From Thermomonas sp. (lineage in GTDB: Bacteria; Pseudomonadota; Gammaproteobacteria; Xanthomonadales; Xanthomonadaceae): a DNA stretch of 64,000 bases. Below the pieces are notes generated by a model. That model saw nothing but the letters and a program-made list of their open reading frames with translations. It did not search any database and was not told the DNA's origin. The stretch spans positions 1 through 64,000 of the forward strand of contig NZ_JAHRWW010000027.1 in the NCBI RefSeq assembly GCF_019104945.1. Reading direction: 5' to 3'. Shown in pieces: positions 19,004 to 28,103 of this stretch; the stretch's first letter is position 1; each line of letters begins with the position of its first letter. The translations under genes and the position numbers were made by a program.

Positions 19004-19027
19004 TTCAAACATCATTGGCTTGCTGGC

Positions 19028-19771
19028 TTACTTAACCGCCCCAAGCTCAACCTGCATGGCAATCGCCTGCTTGGCGAACTGTTCGTTCGCACCACCAGCA
19101 AGGCCCTTGCCCGGCGGGATCACCACTTCCCACACGGCGCCTTGCTGCATCAGCGGCAACGTTTCTTTCAGCGCAGAAATCGGTGCATCCGAGACCTTGA
19201 ACGCAGGCGGCGTCTGCACGCCGCTCAGCGGCACGCCCACTGCGGCAAGGAAGCTACGGAACGCGATCTGCACTTCGCTAGCCGGAAGCGCCTTGGCGCC
19301 GGTACCGGCCTTGGCCACGCGGTACATGATGCCGCTGGGTAGGGTGATCACACCTTCTTGCGCCTTGAACTTGTTCACGAAGTCGTTCGACTGCGCCTCG
19401 TTATCGGCTAATGCCTTACGGAAGGCCTCCTGCGCCTTGTGCTCCATGGTCTGCTGGAAGCCGCTATAGGCCTTGCTCAACTGCTCTTGGGTGTAGGCAG
19501 GCTGCTTCTTGCCGTAAGCGTCTTGCACGCCGCGCACCACGGTGGCGATGTCGATCGGCTCGCCGCTATTGGCCAGCTCCTGGCCCAGCTGCCAACCAAA
19601 CGCGTAGCTCGCGTGGGTCTTATCGACGGCCGGAGGTGCCGCTGGTTTTGCCGCTGCGGCGGCGGGTTTGGCTGCTGCAGGCTTGGCTGCGGCAGGCTTG
19701 GTTTGCGCCGACGCAATACCGGCGGTCAGGGTCAGAGCCGCCACGCTGGCAGCAATCACACGAAACTTCAT
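19028..19771 (-). CDS. Periplasmic FKBP-type protein, FkpA/Mip-like, divergent catalytic domain
   Basis: A 247-residue exported protein. Start MKFRVIAAS at 19771 follows a GAGG site and opens a signal peptide (cut after ASAQ, ~residue 22). Next come an Ala/Lys/Pro-rich linker (~23-50), the FKBP N-terminal dimerisation domain (KTHASYAFGWQLGQELAN ... EAFRKALADNEAQSNDFVNKFKAQ), and a C-terminal FKBP-like domain ending LMQQGAVWEVVIPPGKGLAGG. The residues that shape the FKBP active site (YxG, FDSS, VIPGW) are not recognisable: YTG is replaced by AFRSFL and the FDSS segment by VPLSGVQTPPA. It may be a chaperone without prolyl isomerase activity. Confidence 0.8.
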   Translation of the reverse strand: MKFRVIAASVAALTLTAGIASAQTKPAAAKPAAAKPAAAAAKPAAPPAVDKTHASYAFGWQLGQELANSGEPIDIATVVRGVQDAYGKKQPAYTQEQLSKAYSGFQQTMEHKAQEAFRKALADNEAQSNDFVNKFKAQEGVITLPSGIMYRVAKAGTGAKALPASEVQIAFRSFLAAVGVPLSGVQTPPAFKVSDAPISALKETLPLMQQGAVWEVVIPPGKGLAGGANEQFAKQAIAMQVELGAVK

Positions 19772-19967
19772 CCACAACCTCATTTGTTGAAAAGACCGGC
19801 ACCCGGCCCGCATAGGATTCCGACTCACGCCGGACGACTCGCCTACGTCGGCCAAAACTCACCGACGAGACGCGTTAGGATACTGACCCCGGCCCGTCAC
19901 CGCTACCGAGACCCAGTTTCGACATCGCAGTACGGGCAAAGTTCCCCTCCCCGCAATGGATCCCAGC

Positions 19968-20750
19968 ATGACTGATCAGCTGCTTAAAATCGATACCGCC
20001 AATGGCATACGCACCCTGTGCATCAACCGCCCAGACAAGCTGAATGCGCTAAACGCCGCCACATTGGATGCGTTAGACACTGCGTTTGCTGAAGCCGCAC
20101 AAGACGCTGAGGTGCGCGTCATTATCTTGACCGGCGCTGGGAGTAAGGCCTTTGTTGCAGGCGCCGACATCGCCGAAATGAACACGTTAACGCCCGTGCA
20201 AGGGCGCGATTTCTCGCTACGCGGCACGCGCATGATGCGCCGCGTGGAAAAACTCAATAAGCCGGTAATCGCCATGATTAACGGGTTTGCGCTGGGCGGC
20301 GGGCTGGAGCTGGCGATGTGCTGCCATCTGCGCGTAGCCGCCGATAGCGCCAAGATGGGCCAGCCGGAGATCAACCTTGGCCTGATCCCAGGCTTTGGCG
20401 GCAGCCAACGCTTACTGCGCCTGTGCGGCCGCGCCGCCACGCTAGAGCTATGCCTCACGGGCGCCCCCATCACTGCCGAACGTGCGCTGCACTTGGGCAT
20501 CGTCAATCGCGTCGTGCCCGCCGCTGAACTGGAAGCAGAAACTCTGAAGCTGGCGACGCAGCTGGCCAATGCCGCGCCGCTGGCCCTGCGCGGGATGCTG
20601 GACTGTGTGAACATCGGCGGCGAATGCGGAATTGAAGAAGGTTTAGAGTACGAATCGGCGCAGTTTGGACTAATGTTCTCCAGCAACGATATGCGCGAAG
20701 GTACCAGCGCATTTCTTGAAAAGCGCAAGCCTTCCTTCAGTGGCCGCTAA
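19968..20750 (+). CDS. Enoyl-CoA hydratase
   Basis: A 260-residue crotonase-family enzyme that hydrates 2-trans-enoyl-CoA in beta-oxidation. Start MTDQLLKIDT at 19968; an ATG at 19956 is an alternative. The oxyanion hole is in FVAGADIAEM, and both catalytic glutamates are present: GGGLELAMCCHL and MGQPEINLGLIPGFGG. Length is normal. It stands divergent from the FKBP gene; the next gene begins 5 bp downstream. Confidence 0.93.
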   Translation: MTDQLLKIDTANGIRTLCINRPDKLNALNAATLDALDTAFAEAAQDAEVRVIILTGAGSKAFVAGADIAEMNTLTPVQGRDFSLRGTRMMRRVEKLNKPVIAMINGFALGGGLELAMCCHLRVAADSAKMGQPEINLGLIPGFGGSQRLLRLCGRAATLELCLTGAPITAERALHLGIVNRVVPAAELEAETLKLATQLANAAPLALRGMLDCVNIGGECGIEEGLEYESAQFGLMFSSNDMREGTSAFLEKRKPSFSGR

Positions 20751-20755
20751 GCACG

Positions 20756-21118
20756 ATGCACTGCCCCATCTGCCCTTGCACACAACCTCACGCGGCCCAC
20801 GCGCTGTTGACGGCGTTGCTGCAAGGTGACATCGACCAGGCCCTGCAACTGGGCCTGATCGATGCCAATCCCTGCCCCACCTGTACGCCTGCTTGCACCA
20901 CACGGCTGCAAGAGGCGCAGCACGCACGACGCGGAGCGCTGGCTTCCCGCGAGCGCTACCGCAATCGCAACCGCCGGTTGGCACGTATCAAAGCCGAACG
21001 CGAAGCGGCACGACGCGCACCACCTGCGGCGGTCACCCAGCAAGCACCCGCGCTTCCTAATGCCGCGGCGGATGCCTTGGCTCGCGCACTGGCCAAAGCC
21101 AAGGCACGCCACGCATGA
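20756..21118 (+). CDS. Small Cys-rich basic protein, translationally coupled to nth
   Basis: A 120-residue protein I do not assign to a named family. The N-terminus has CPICPC (residues 3-8) and, after a short helical segment, CPTCTPAC (residues ~40-47): six cysteines in two clusters that could bind zinc or an iron-sulfur cluster. The middle is very basic (RRGALASRERYRNRNRRL) and likely helical; the rest is Ala/Pro-rich. Its stop overlaps the nth start by ATGA (21115-21118), and it follows the hydratase by 5 bp. Codon use resembles its neighbours. A nucleic-acid-binding or metal-binding partner of endonuclease III is only an inference. Confidence 0.7.
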   Translation: MHCPICPCTQPHAAHALLTALLQGDIDQALQLGLIDANPCPTCTPACTTRLQEAQHARRGALASRERYRNRNRRLARIKAEREAARRAPPAAVTQQAPALPNAAADALARALAKAKARHA

Positions 21119-21810
21119 GCACAACGCAAAAGCCGCGTGCCGCACGCGGCAGCAAGTTGACGCATGCGGAAATCGTGGAACTCTTTAGCCGTCTGCGCGC
21201 GGGCAACCCGCACCCCACCACCGAGTTGGAATACAGCTCACCCTTCGAACTCTTGGTGGCCGTGGTGCTCTCGGCACAGGCCACCGACGTGGGTGTGAAC
21301 AAAGCCACGCGCAAGCTATTTCCTGTCGCTAATACGCCTGCAGCCATCGCGGCACTGGGTGAAGATCAGCTTAAAAGTTATATCAACACCATTGGCCTGT
21401 TTAACGCCAAAGCTGCCAATGTCATTGCGCTCTGCAAGCAGTTGCTCGAACGGCACGCAGGCGAAGTACCGCGCACGCGGGCGGCGCTAGAAGCGCTGCC
21501 TGGAGTTGGCCGGAAAACCGCCAATGTTGTGCTCAACACCGCCTTCGGTGAGCCTACTATCGCGGTGGACACGCACATCTTTCGCGTCTCCAACCGCACC
21601 GGCCTTGCCCCCGGCAAAGATGTGCGCAGCGTCGAAGACAAGCTGGTGAGGCTTGTCCCCGATGCATTCAAACGCGATGCGCACCATTGGCTGATCTTGC
21701 ATGGCCGCTATGTATGCAAGGCGCGCAAACCTGATTGCGCACGCTGCATCCTGTATGACCTCTGCCGCTGGCCCGAAAAAGGCCCATCTGCGCAGCCGCT
21801 TCAGCCTTAA
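21115..21810 (+). CDS. nth: Endonuclease III (DNA glycosylase/AP lyase)
   Basis: Base-excision repair enzyme that removes oxidised pyrimidines and cleaves the abasic site. The 231-residue protein has the helix-hairpin-helix LEALPGVGRKTANVV with the catalytic Lys, the catalytic Asp in AVDTHIFRVSNR, and a C-terminal 4Fe-4S cluster C-x6-C-x2-C-x5-C (CKARKPDCARCILYDLC). It is about 15-20 residues longer than E. coli Nth at both ends. Coupled to the upstream Cys-rich gene. Confidence 0.96.
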   Translation: MSTTQKPRAARGSKLTHAEIVELFSRLRAGNPHPTTELEYSSPFELLVAVVLSAQATDVGVNKATRKLFPVANTPAAIAALGEDQLKSYINTIGLFNAKAANVIALCKQLLERHAGEVPRTRAALEALPGVGRKTANVVLNTAFGEPTIAVDTHIFRVSNRTGLAPGKDVRSVEDKLVRLVPDAFKRDAHHWLILHGRYVCKARKPDCARCILYDLCRWPEKGPSAQPLQP

Positions 21811-21819
21811 AGAGCGCCA

Positions 21820-23136
21820 TTAAAACGCGAACTGCGTGCGCAGCGCGATCTGTGCGGGCTCATCGCCAGTTTTGTCGTTTTTACCTTGGGTGTAGTTGAG
21901 CATCACCCGCATATTGGGGTTGATGTAGTAATTCACCCCCAGCAGCATTGAGCGCGTTTTCATATCCATCACATCGTTATTTTTCATCATGTCAAAGCGC
22001 GCCGTGAGTTCCCACAGGCCATTCCCATCGAGCTTGGGCGAACCAAACACACCCGTTGCTGCCTTGTAAGGCTTGAGCCCGCCATTGAGCATAAGGCTAC
22101 CCTGCACGTAATACGCGTTTACATCCTGCGTGCTTCCGTTGGCTTGGCCGTAGCTCGCGCGTGCGTATTCCGACTGTAAAAACACCGGGCCACTCCGGAA
22201 GGCCGCCTCTAAGCCCGCTGTCGCCACATGGGAATTATTCGTCCCAGCGGCGGCGGTTGTACTCAGCATGGTTTGCGAAGGCCCACGGCGGCCACCGTAA
22301 TGCGACACCGCTGAGACACTGGCTGCGCCTTTATTGAGGTTTTCAAAGCTATACGAACCGCCAAGGTGCAGGGTTGTAGTGCCGCTATCCAGCGGCGCCC
22401 AAGTGCCGCGCACGGCGTACCCCAGCCCTTCGCTACGCGCGGTGGGCGCGCTGCGCATATTGAAAGCGCTCACGCCCAGCGTATAGTTTTCACCCGCACG
22501 CAAATAGCCTATGCCTTGCTGAAACTGGCGGCCATTGTAGATGCCCGTTGCCGATGTGCTCGGGCGCTCCATCATCAAGATTTCATTCGAACTCGTGAGC
22601 TCTTCCATCGAACGATACGGCTTGAAATGACCGATGGTGAGCTTGCCACCCCATAGGTTGCGGGCGAGATACATATCGCGAATGCCATCTAGGTTGCTGC
22701 CTGCGGCGAAATCCTGCTCCATTTTGTATTCCCAGCCGTAGGCTTTGCCCGCCAGAGTCAAACGCGCGCGGCGGAACTCGGTGGTATCGGTAGTTGCCGC
22801 AACATCGGAGTTGAAACTGTAGGCGTCAAAATGCACGCGCCCGCCTAACGAAAATTCAAATGCTTTATCCGCCGTACTGACCTTCAACCCACCTTTGGTT
22901 TCTACTTTAATTCCGCCGTTGGTGAGTGCATCTAACTGGTCTGCGGTGGTCACATTGACGTCAGACTGCGCATCACTGCGTTCTTCCAAATTTTGAATTT
23001 GCTCCTGCAGCGCCGCAATTTTGGCTTTGAGCTCAGCCAACGCTTGATCATTGGAAGCACTTTGAGCGGCGACGTTGAAACTGGTACTACCTGCAGCAAC
23101 CAAGGCGATTGCAACAGCAAGACGAGTGAAACGCAT
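21820..23136 (-). CDS. OprP/OprO-like phosphate porin
   Basis: Outer-membrane beta-barrel porin of 438 residues from MRFTRLAV (23136, behind GGAG). A signal peptide (to ~residue 24, NVAAQ) is followed by a heptad-patterned coiled coil (ALAELKAKIAALQEQIQNLEER) and then alternating barrel strands from SLGGRVHFDAYSF, ending in the C-terminal Phe (ALRTQFAF) recognised by the BAM complex. The family (Porin_O_P) conducts phosphate or pyrophosphate. Divergent from pstS with a PhoB-type box in between, so phosphate-starvation control is likely. Confidence 0.88.
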   Translation of the reverse strand: MRFTRLAVAIALVAAGSTSFNVAAQSASNDQALAELKAKIAALQEQIQNLEERSDAQSDVNVTTADQLDALTNGGIKVETKGGLKVSTADKAFEFSLGGRVHFDAYSFNSDVAATTDTTEFRRARLTLAGKAYGWEYKMEQDFAAGSNLDGIRDMYLARNLWGGKLTIGHFKPYRSMEELTSSNEILMMERPSTSATGIYNGRQFQQGIGYLRAGENYTLGVSAFNMRSAPTARSEGLGYAVRGTWAPLDSGTTTLHLGGSYSFENLNKGAASVSAVSHYGGRRGPSQTMLSTTAAAGTNNSHVATAGLEAAFRSGPVFLQSEYARASYGQANGSTQDVNAYYVQGSLMLNGGLKPYKAATGVFGSPKLDGNGLWELTARFDMMKNNDVMDMKTRSMLLGVNYYINPNMRVMLNYTQGKNDKTGDEPAQIALRTQFAF

Positions 23137-23265
23137 AGGGATAACTCCGGTGAAGTGTTCGTGGGCGATATACGGATGCGTGTTTGCACCGCAACTCGAC
23201 GCGCATTTCACTCAACCAATATGACGGCTTGATTGCAGGCGTACTGCACATTTCTGACAAGCACC

Positions 23266-23309
23266 GTGTCATCAAATCGTCATCAAACCGTCCCCTCGCT
23301 GTCATGGAC
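23266..23309 (+). promoter_or_regulatory. PhoB box with 11-bp repeats upstream of pstS
   Basis: Four consecutive 11-bp units: GTGTCATCAAA, TCGTCATCAAA, CCGTCCCCTCG, CTGTCATGGAC (23266-23309). Three carry the (C/G)TCAT core of the PhoB half-site CTGTCAT, whose normal repeat period is 11 bp. They lie 60-104 bp before the pstS start, in the right orientation for pstS. The oprP-like gene diverges on the other side. Confidence 0.75.
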
Positions 23310-23369
23310 TGTCGCTGAAATAGCGGCCAAGACGGAATGCCCCGTTGACCCTCTCCACCGGAGTTCGTT

Positions 23370-24380
23370 GTGCTCAAACATTTCACCCTTCGTTTCGCCG
23401 CACTGGCACTAGCAACCAGTTTCGCCAGCAGCGCTTTCGCCGCCGACCTCACCGGCGCAGGTGCCTCGTTCGTCTATCCGGCAATGTCCAAATGGGCCGC
23501 CGACTACAAAGCCGCCACTGGAACGAAGGTGAACTACCAGTCAATCGGCTCTGGCGGCGGCATCGCGCAAATTAAAGCGGGTACCGTTGATTTTGGATCT
23601 TCGGATAAACCATTACCACCAGAAGAATTGCGTCGCGCCGGCCTCGCACAGTTTCCCTCTGTCATTGGCGGTGTGGTGCCGGCCTTTAATCTCCCCGGAG
23701 TTGCAGCGGGGGCGATGAAATTAGACCCGGATGTGTTGGCCGATATCTTCCTTGGCAAGATCAAAATGTGGAACGACCCACGTATTGCCGCCAGCAATAG
23801 CGGCCTCAAATTGCCTGCGCAGAAGATCACCGTGGTGCACCGCTCCGATGGTTCTGGCACCAGCTTTAACTTCACCAACTACCTCTCCAAGGTCAGCCCC
23901 GAGTGGAAGTCCAAAGTAGGTGAAGGCACCTCGGTGAAATGGCCGACTGGGATTGGTGGCAAAGGCAATGAAGGTGTGTCGGCGTATGTCAAACAGATTA
24001 AAGGCAGCATCGGTTATGTGGAACTTGCCTACGCCGTGCAAAACAAGGTGCCTTATGCGCGCTTGAAAAATGCGGCAGGTAACTACGTACTGCCCAATGA
24101 CGACAGTTTTTCCGAAGCTGCAGCAAGCGCAAACTGGGGGGCGGCAAAAGATTTCTATTTGATCGTCACCAATGCTCCTGGCGCTAATGCGTGGCCGATC
24201 ACTGCAACCAATTTCATGCTGGTGAGCAAGTCGCGCAAGACCGGCGCCCATGCCACGCGTGACTTCTTCCGCTGGGTCTATGCCAATGGCGACGCATCGG
24301 CGGCCGCGCTTGGTTACGTACCGCTACCGGATGCACTGGTACGCCAGATTGAAACCTACTGGGCGCAGCAGCTGAAGTAA
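23370..24380 (+). CDS. pstS: Phosphate-binding periplasmic protein
   Basis: Substrate-binding component of the high-affinity phosphate ABC transporter. The 336-residue protein starts at GTG 23370 behind CCGGAG. The signal peptide ends ASSAFAAD. The phosphate-binding loops are visible as GAGASFVYP, GSGGGIAQI, FGSSDKP and RSDGSGTSFNF. First gene of pstSCAB-phoU. Confidence 0.96.
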   Translation: MLKHFTLRFAALALATSFASSAFAADLTGAGASFVYPAMSKWAADYKAATGTKVNYQSIGSGGGIAQIKAGTVDFGSSDKPLPPEELRRAGLAQFPSVIGGVVPAFNLPGVAAGAMKLDPDVLADIFLGKIKMWNDPRIAASNSGLKLPAQKITVVHRSDGSGTSFNFTNYLSKVSPEWKSKVGEGTSVKWPTGIGGKGNEGVSAYVKQIKGSIGYVELAYAVQNKVPYARLKNAAGNYVLPNDDSFSEAAASANWGAAKDFYLIVTNAPGANAWPITATNFMLVSKSRKTGAHATRDFFRWVYANGDASAAALGYVPLPDALVRQIETYWAQQLK

Positions 24381-24384
24381 TCAC

Positions 24385-25356
24385 ATGAGCATGCCTGCCT
24401 CTACCTTGGTTGCCTGCGCCCCACGCGATGCCATCGATGCACGCAACGACACTCGCTTTCGCTGGCTACTTACCGCAACGGCCATCTTCGTATTGGTGAC
24501 ACTGGCAGGTGCAGCGCTGTCGATGCTGTGGGGCGGGCGCAGCGTGCTTCAACAAGAGGGGATCCAATTTTTTATCCGCAGCGATTGGAACCCAGTAGAG
24601 AACCGCTATGGCGCACTGGTGCCGATCTACGGCACCTTGGTCAGTGCGCTCATTGCAATGTTGATCGCGGTGCCGGTGAGCTTCGGCATCGCGTTCTTTT
24701 TGACCGAAGTAGCGCCGCGCTGGTTGCGCACGCCGGTAGGCACTGCCATTGAATTACTGGCCGGAATCCCTTCGATCATCTACGGCATGTGGGGATTCTT
24801 CGTGCTGATGCCGGTGATGCGTGAACACCTCATCCCTTGGCTGGACACGCATATCGGCCCATTGCCGATCATCGGCGTGTTGTTTCGCGGCCCACCGATC
24901 GGCGCTGGAATGCTGATTGCAGGATTTGTGCTGGCCATCATGGTGATCCCGTTCATTACATCGATGATGCGCGAGGTATTCCTCACTGTCCCTACCCGCT
25001 TAAAAGAATCCGCCTATGCGCTTGGCTCTACCCGCTGGGAGGTGAGCTGGGACATCGTGCTGCCCTATACACGCTCGGCCGTTATCGGCGGAATTTTCTT
25101 GGGGCTTGGGCGCGCCCTTGGAGAAACGATGGCCGTTGCCTTTGTGATCGGCAACTCGGTGAATTTCACCGCCTCGCTGCTAGAGCCTTCCACCACCATT
25201 GCAGCACTGATCGCCAACGATTTTGGCGAAGCCACTGAAACGTACCGTAGCGCCTTATTACTACTCGGCTTTGTTCTATTTATCGTCACCTTCTTCGTGC
25301 TGGCTATCGCTAAGTTGCTACTACGCCAATTGGCCCGCAAGGAGGGGCAACGATGA
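24385..25356 (+). CDS. pstC: Phosphate ABC transporter permease PstC
   Basis: Inner-membrane channel subunit of 323 residues with about six membrane segments. The ABC-permease EAA loop is MREVFLTVPTRLKESAYALGSTRWEV, followed by a conserved LGRALGETMAVAFVIGN. It begins 4 bp after pstS and overlaps pstA by ATGA. Confidence 0.95.
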   Translation: MSMPASTLVACAPRDAIDARNDTRFRWLLTATAIFVLVTLAGAALSMLWGGRSVLQQEGIQFFIRSDWNPVENRYGALVPIYGTLVSALIAMLIAVPVSFGIAFFLTEVAPRWLRTPVGTAIELLAGIPSIIYGMWGFFVLMPVMREHLIPWLDTHIGPLPIIGVLFRGPPIGAGMLIAGFVLAIMVIPFITSMMREVFLTVPTRLKESAYALGSTRWEVSWDIVLPYTRSAVIGGIFLGLGRALGETMAVAFVIGNSVNFTASLLEPSTTIAALIANDFGEATETYRSALLLLGFVLFIVTFFVLAIAKLLLRQLARKEGQR

Positions 25357-26216
25357 GCACGCCATCGCACGCGCTCTATCAGCTGCGCCGCATCAAAAAT
25401 ATCTTTGCCATCACCCTATCCTTTTTTGCAGCGCTGTTTGGCATTGTCTTTCTCGGTTGGATTCTCTGGACGCTTTTGGCCAAGGGACTGCCCCACCTCA
25501 ACCTTGCCCTACTCACCCAAGACCAACCACCGCCAATGGAAACCGGCGGCTTGCGCAATGCCATCATTGGCAGCCTGCTGATGTGCGGCATGGGGATCGG
25601 AATCGGAACCCCACTTGGAATCGCTGCGGGTACATGGCTTGCTGAATATGGAAACCACCGCAAACTGGGTGAGGCGGTGCGCTTTATCAATGACATCTTG
25701 CTTTCGGCGCCGTCCATCGTGCTTGGGCTGTTTGTTTATGCCGCGTTCGTGATGCAAGCAGGTGGCAATTTCTCAGCCATTGCAGGCGCGCTGGCGCTGG
25801 CATTCATTGTGCTGCCCGTCGTGGTGCGCACCACCGATGAAATGCTGCGGCTAGTTCCCACGCAAATGCGCGAAGCGGCATTATCGCTTGGTGTGCCGCA
25901 GTGGAAAGTCACCCTGCAAGTGCTCTATCGCAGCGCGCTTCCAGGCATTACCACTGGCGTTTTGTTAGCACTCGCCCGCATCAGTGGCGAAACCGCACCA
26001 CTGTTATTTACCGCGTTCGGCAATGAATTCTTCAGTCTCGACATCACGGACGCGATGAGCGCCGCGCCGCTGACCATGTACAAATTTGCCGGTTCCGGCT
26101 TTGAGAACTGGGAGCAACTGGCTTGGGCCGGCGCACTCCTGATCACGCTATTCGTGCTGGCAATCAGCCTGCTGACACGCCTCACCCTTCTACGTAAGCA
26201 CGCCTCTCATGACTGA
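25353..26216 (+). CDS. pstA: Phosphate ABC transporter permease PstA
   Basis: Second channel subunit, 287 residues, six predicted membrane segments. The EAA loop [22 protein letters not shown] and the [17 protein letters not shown] segment are typical of PstA. It overlaps pstC by 4 bp and pstB by 8 bp. Confidence 0.95.
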   Translation: MSTPSHALYQLRRIKNIFAITLSFFAALFGIVFLGWILWTLLAKGLPHLNLALLTQDQPPPMETGGLRNAIIGSLLMCGMGIGIGTPLGIAAGTWLAEYGNHRKLGEAVRFINDILLSAPSIVLGLFVYAAFVMQAGGNFSAIAGALALAFIVLPVVVRTTDEMLRLVPTQMREAALSLGVPQWKVTLQVLYRSALPGITTGVLLALARISGETAPLLFTAFGNEFFSLDITDAMSAAPLTMYKFAGSGFENWEQLAWAGALLITLFVLAISLLTRLTLLRKHASHD

Positions 26217-27027
26217 TCTTCGCCTCATTTCCATGCATCACGCCACGCCCGCAGCGAACACACTGGCCGTGCCAACCATGAAAATTTCTGCCCGCGACCT
26301 GAACTTTTGGTACGACCAATTTCATGCTGTCAAACACATCAATATGGATATTCCAGAACGCCGCGTCACCGCGCTTATTGGCCCATCTGGCTGCGGAAAA
26401 TCCACCCTACTACGCATCTTCAATCGCATCTACGCACTGTACCCAAAACTGCGCGCCGAAGGCCAAGTCTTGCTTGATGGTGACAATATTCTCGACACTG
26501 GTTATTCAATGAACCGCCTTCGCAGCAAGGTGGGCATGGTGTTTCAAAAACCAGTGCCCTTTCCAATGACGATTTACGAAAATGTGGCTTATGGCATTCG
26601 TCACCATGAGCGCCTTGGTAAGGCCGATATGGATGTTCGCGTTGAGCAGGCGTTAGGCCAAGCGGCACTTTGGGATGAAGTCAAAGACAAGCTCAAAGAA
26701 AGTGGGCTTGGCCTTTCCGGTGGCCAGCAGCAGCGCTTGTGCATCGCCCGTGCCGTGGCGCTCAAGCCAGATGTATTGCTGCTGGATGAACCCACCTCCG
26801 CGCTCGACCCTATTTCCACCAGCCGCATCGAGCAGCTCATCGAAGAACTTAAACAAAGTTTCACGATCATGATGGTGACACACAATATGCAACAAGCCGC
26901 GCGTGTTTCGGATTACACCGCTTTTATGTACCTTGGCGACCTAGTTGAACATGGGCCAACCGCACAGTTATTTTCCACCCCAAGCAAACAGCAAACCGAG
27001 GACTACATTACCGGGAGGTTTGGCTAA
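26209..27027 (+). CDS. pstB: Phosphate ABC transporter ATP-binding protein
   Basis: The 272-residue ATPase of the phosphate importer. Walker [10 protein letters not shown], the signature [14 protein letters not shown], and Walker [14 protein letters not shown] are all intact, with PstB-specific [18 protein letters not shown]. The first ~25 residues are non-conserved; an internal ATG (26278, [12 protein letters not shown]) is an alternative start, but 26209 overlaps pstA in the usual coupled way. Confidence 0.96.
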   Translation: MTDLRLISMHHATPAANTLAVPTMKISARDLNFWYDQFHAVKHINMDIPERRVTALIGPSGCGKSTLLRIFNRIYALYPKLRAEGQVLLDGDNILDTGYSMNRLRSKVGMVFQKPVPFPMTIYENVAYGIRHHERLGKADMDVRVEQALGQAALWDEVKDKLKESGLGLSGGQQQRLCIARAVALKPDVLLLDEPTSALDPISTSRIEQLIEELKQSFTIMMVTHNMQQAARVSDYTAFMYLGDLVEHGPTAQLFSTPSKQQTEDYITGRFG

Positions 27028-27728
27028 TGAATCATCACCAGCATATCGTCAAAAGTTACGACGAAGAACAACACAGCCTGCTTGATGAACTGATCCGCAT
27101 GGGCAAAATCGCCAACGCCCAATTGGATGCTGCCTTGAAAGCGATTGAATGCCAAGATACGGCACTGGCGAAACAAGTCGTCGATGGTGATGCCGCCATC
27201 GATGCCTTGGAGCAGCAAATCAATCAAGACGTGATCCACCTCATCCGGCGTGGCCCACTCGCAACTGACTTGCGTATTCTTCTCGCCGCACTGCGCGCAG
27301 CCGCCGATCTGGAACGCGTCGGCGACTATGCCGCCAACATCGCCAAGCGCTCTATCGTACTTAGCGATTCGCTAGCGCCCGCTCACGTGCGCGGCCTAGC
27401 TGAACTTGGCAAGCGCGCCTCACAGCAGTTGCGTGATGTTCTGTTGGCGTACCGCGTGCGTAATGCCGACGCGGCCCTGCGCGTCTATCAGCACGATGCT
27501 GAATTAGACGATCTCTACACCGCACTATTCCGCGAATTATTGACTTATATGATGGAAGACCCACGTGCGATCACCACCTGCACCCATCTTCTATTTATGG
27601 CAAAAAACCTAGAGCGTATCGGCGACCACGCCACCAATATCGCTGAAAATGTGTGGTTCCTCGTGCACGGTGAAACGCCGCTGCCCCCGCGTGAAAAACG
27701 TGACGCCAGTAGCGCCCTCGCCCCCTAG
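27027..27728 (+). CDS. phoU: Phosphate signalling regulator PhoU
   Basis: A 233-residue protein with two PhoU three-helix repeats, which modulates PstSCAB and keeps PhoR in its repressing state when phosphate is plentiful. Conserved segments include HIVKSYDEE near the start, LRILLAALRAAADLERVGDYAANIAKR in repeat 1 and HLLFMAKNLERIGDHATNIAENVWF in repeat 2. One-base overlap with pstB. No phoBR genes are in the window. Confidence 0.96.
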   Translation: MNHHQHIVKSYDEEQHSLLDELIRMGKIANAQLDAALKAIECQDTALAKQVVDGDAAIDALEQQINQDVIHLIRRGPLATDLRILLAALRAAADLERVGDYAANIAKRSIVLSDSLAPAHVRGLAELGKRASQQLRDVLLAYRVRNADAALRVYQHDAELDDLYTALFRELLTYMMEDPRAITTCTHLLFMAKNLERIGDHATNIAENVWFLVHGETPLPPREKRDASSALAP

Positions 27729-27780
27729 AACCGTGTAGCATCGGCGTATTTGACGACTGTCGCTATCCACGGGGGTACCT

Positions 27781-28077
27781 ATGCCAACGCTATTCTTTCG
27801 CCCTGCTCTTTTCGCGACACTCTGCATCACCGGCTTAGCACTCCCCGTACACTCTGCAGCGGCGCAAAACAGCGCCGCCAACGACACGCCTAAGCACACA
27901 TTTAATTCGATTGATACCGACAAAGACGGTCGCATTTCTCGCAACGAGTTTGCTGCGGCCCATTCTGGCAAAAGTGAAAAGTTCTCCAGCATCGACCGTA
28001 ATGGCGATGGTTTTATCAGCAAAGATGAATTTGACGCCCACCACGCCACCATGCAGGGCCAGCACAGCAGCCATTAA
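27781..28077 (+). CDS. Secreted EF-hand calcium-binding protein
   Basis: A 98-residue protein with an N-terminal signal peptide (ending about HSAAAQN) and two EF-hand loops: [12 protein letters not shown] (~residues 43-54) and [12 protein letters not shown] (~69-80), each with the Asp/Asn-rich ligand pattern and the 12th-position Glu. It probably binds calcium in the periplasm; partner unknown. It follows phoU by 52 bp and precedes rnt by 26 bp on the same strand, so it may be read with either. Confidence 0.85.
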   Translation: MPTLFFRPALFATLCITGLALPVHSAAAQNSAANDTPKHTFNSIDTDKDGRISRNEFAAAHSGKSEKFSSIDRNGDGFISKDEFDAHHATMQGQHSSH

Positions 28078-28103
28078 GGGCCAAGCTCTGCTACGCTTTT
28101 ACG

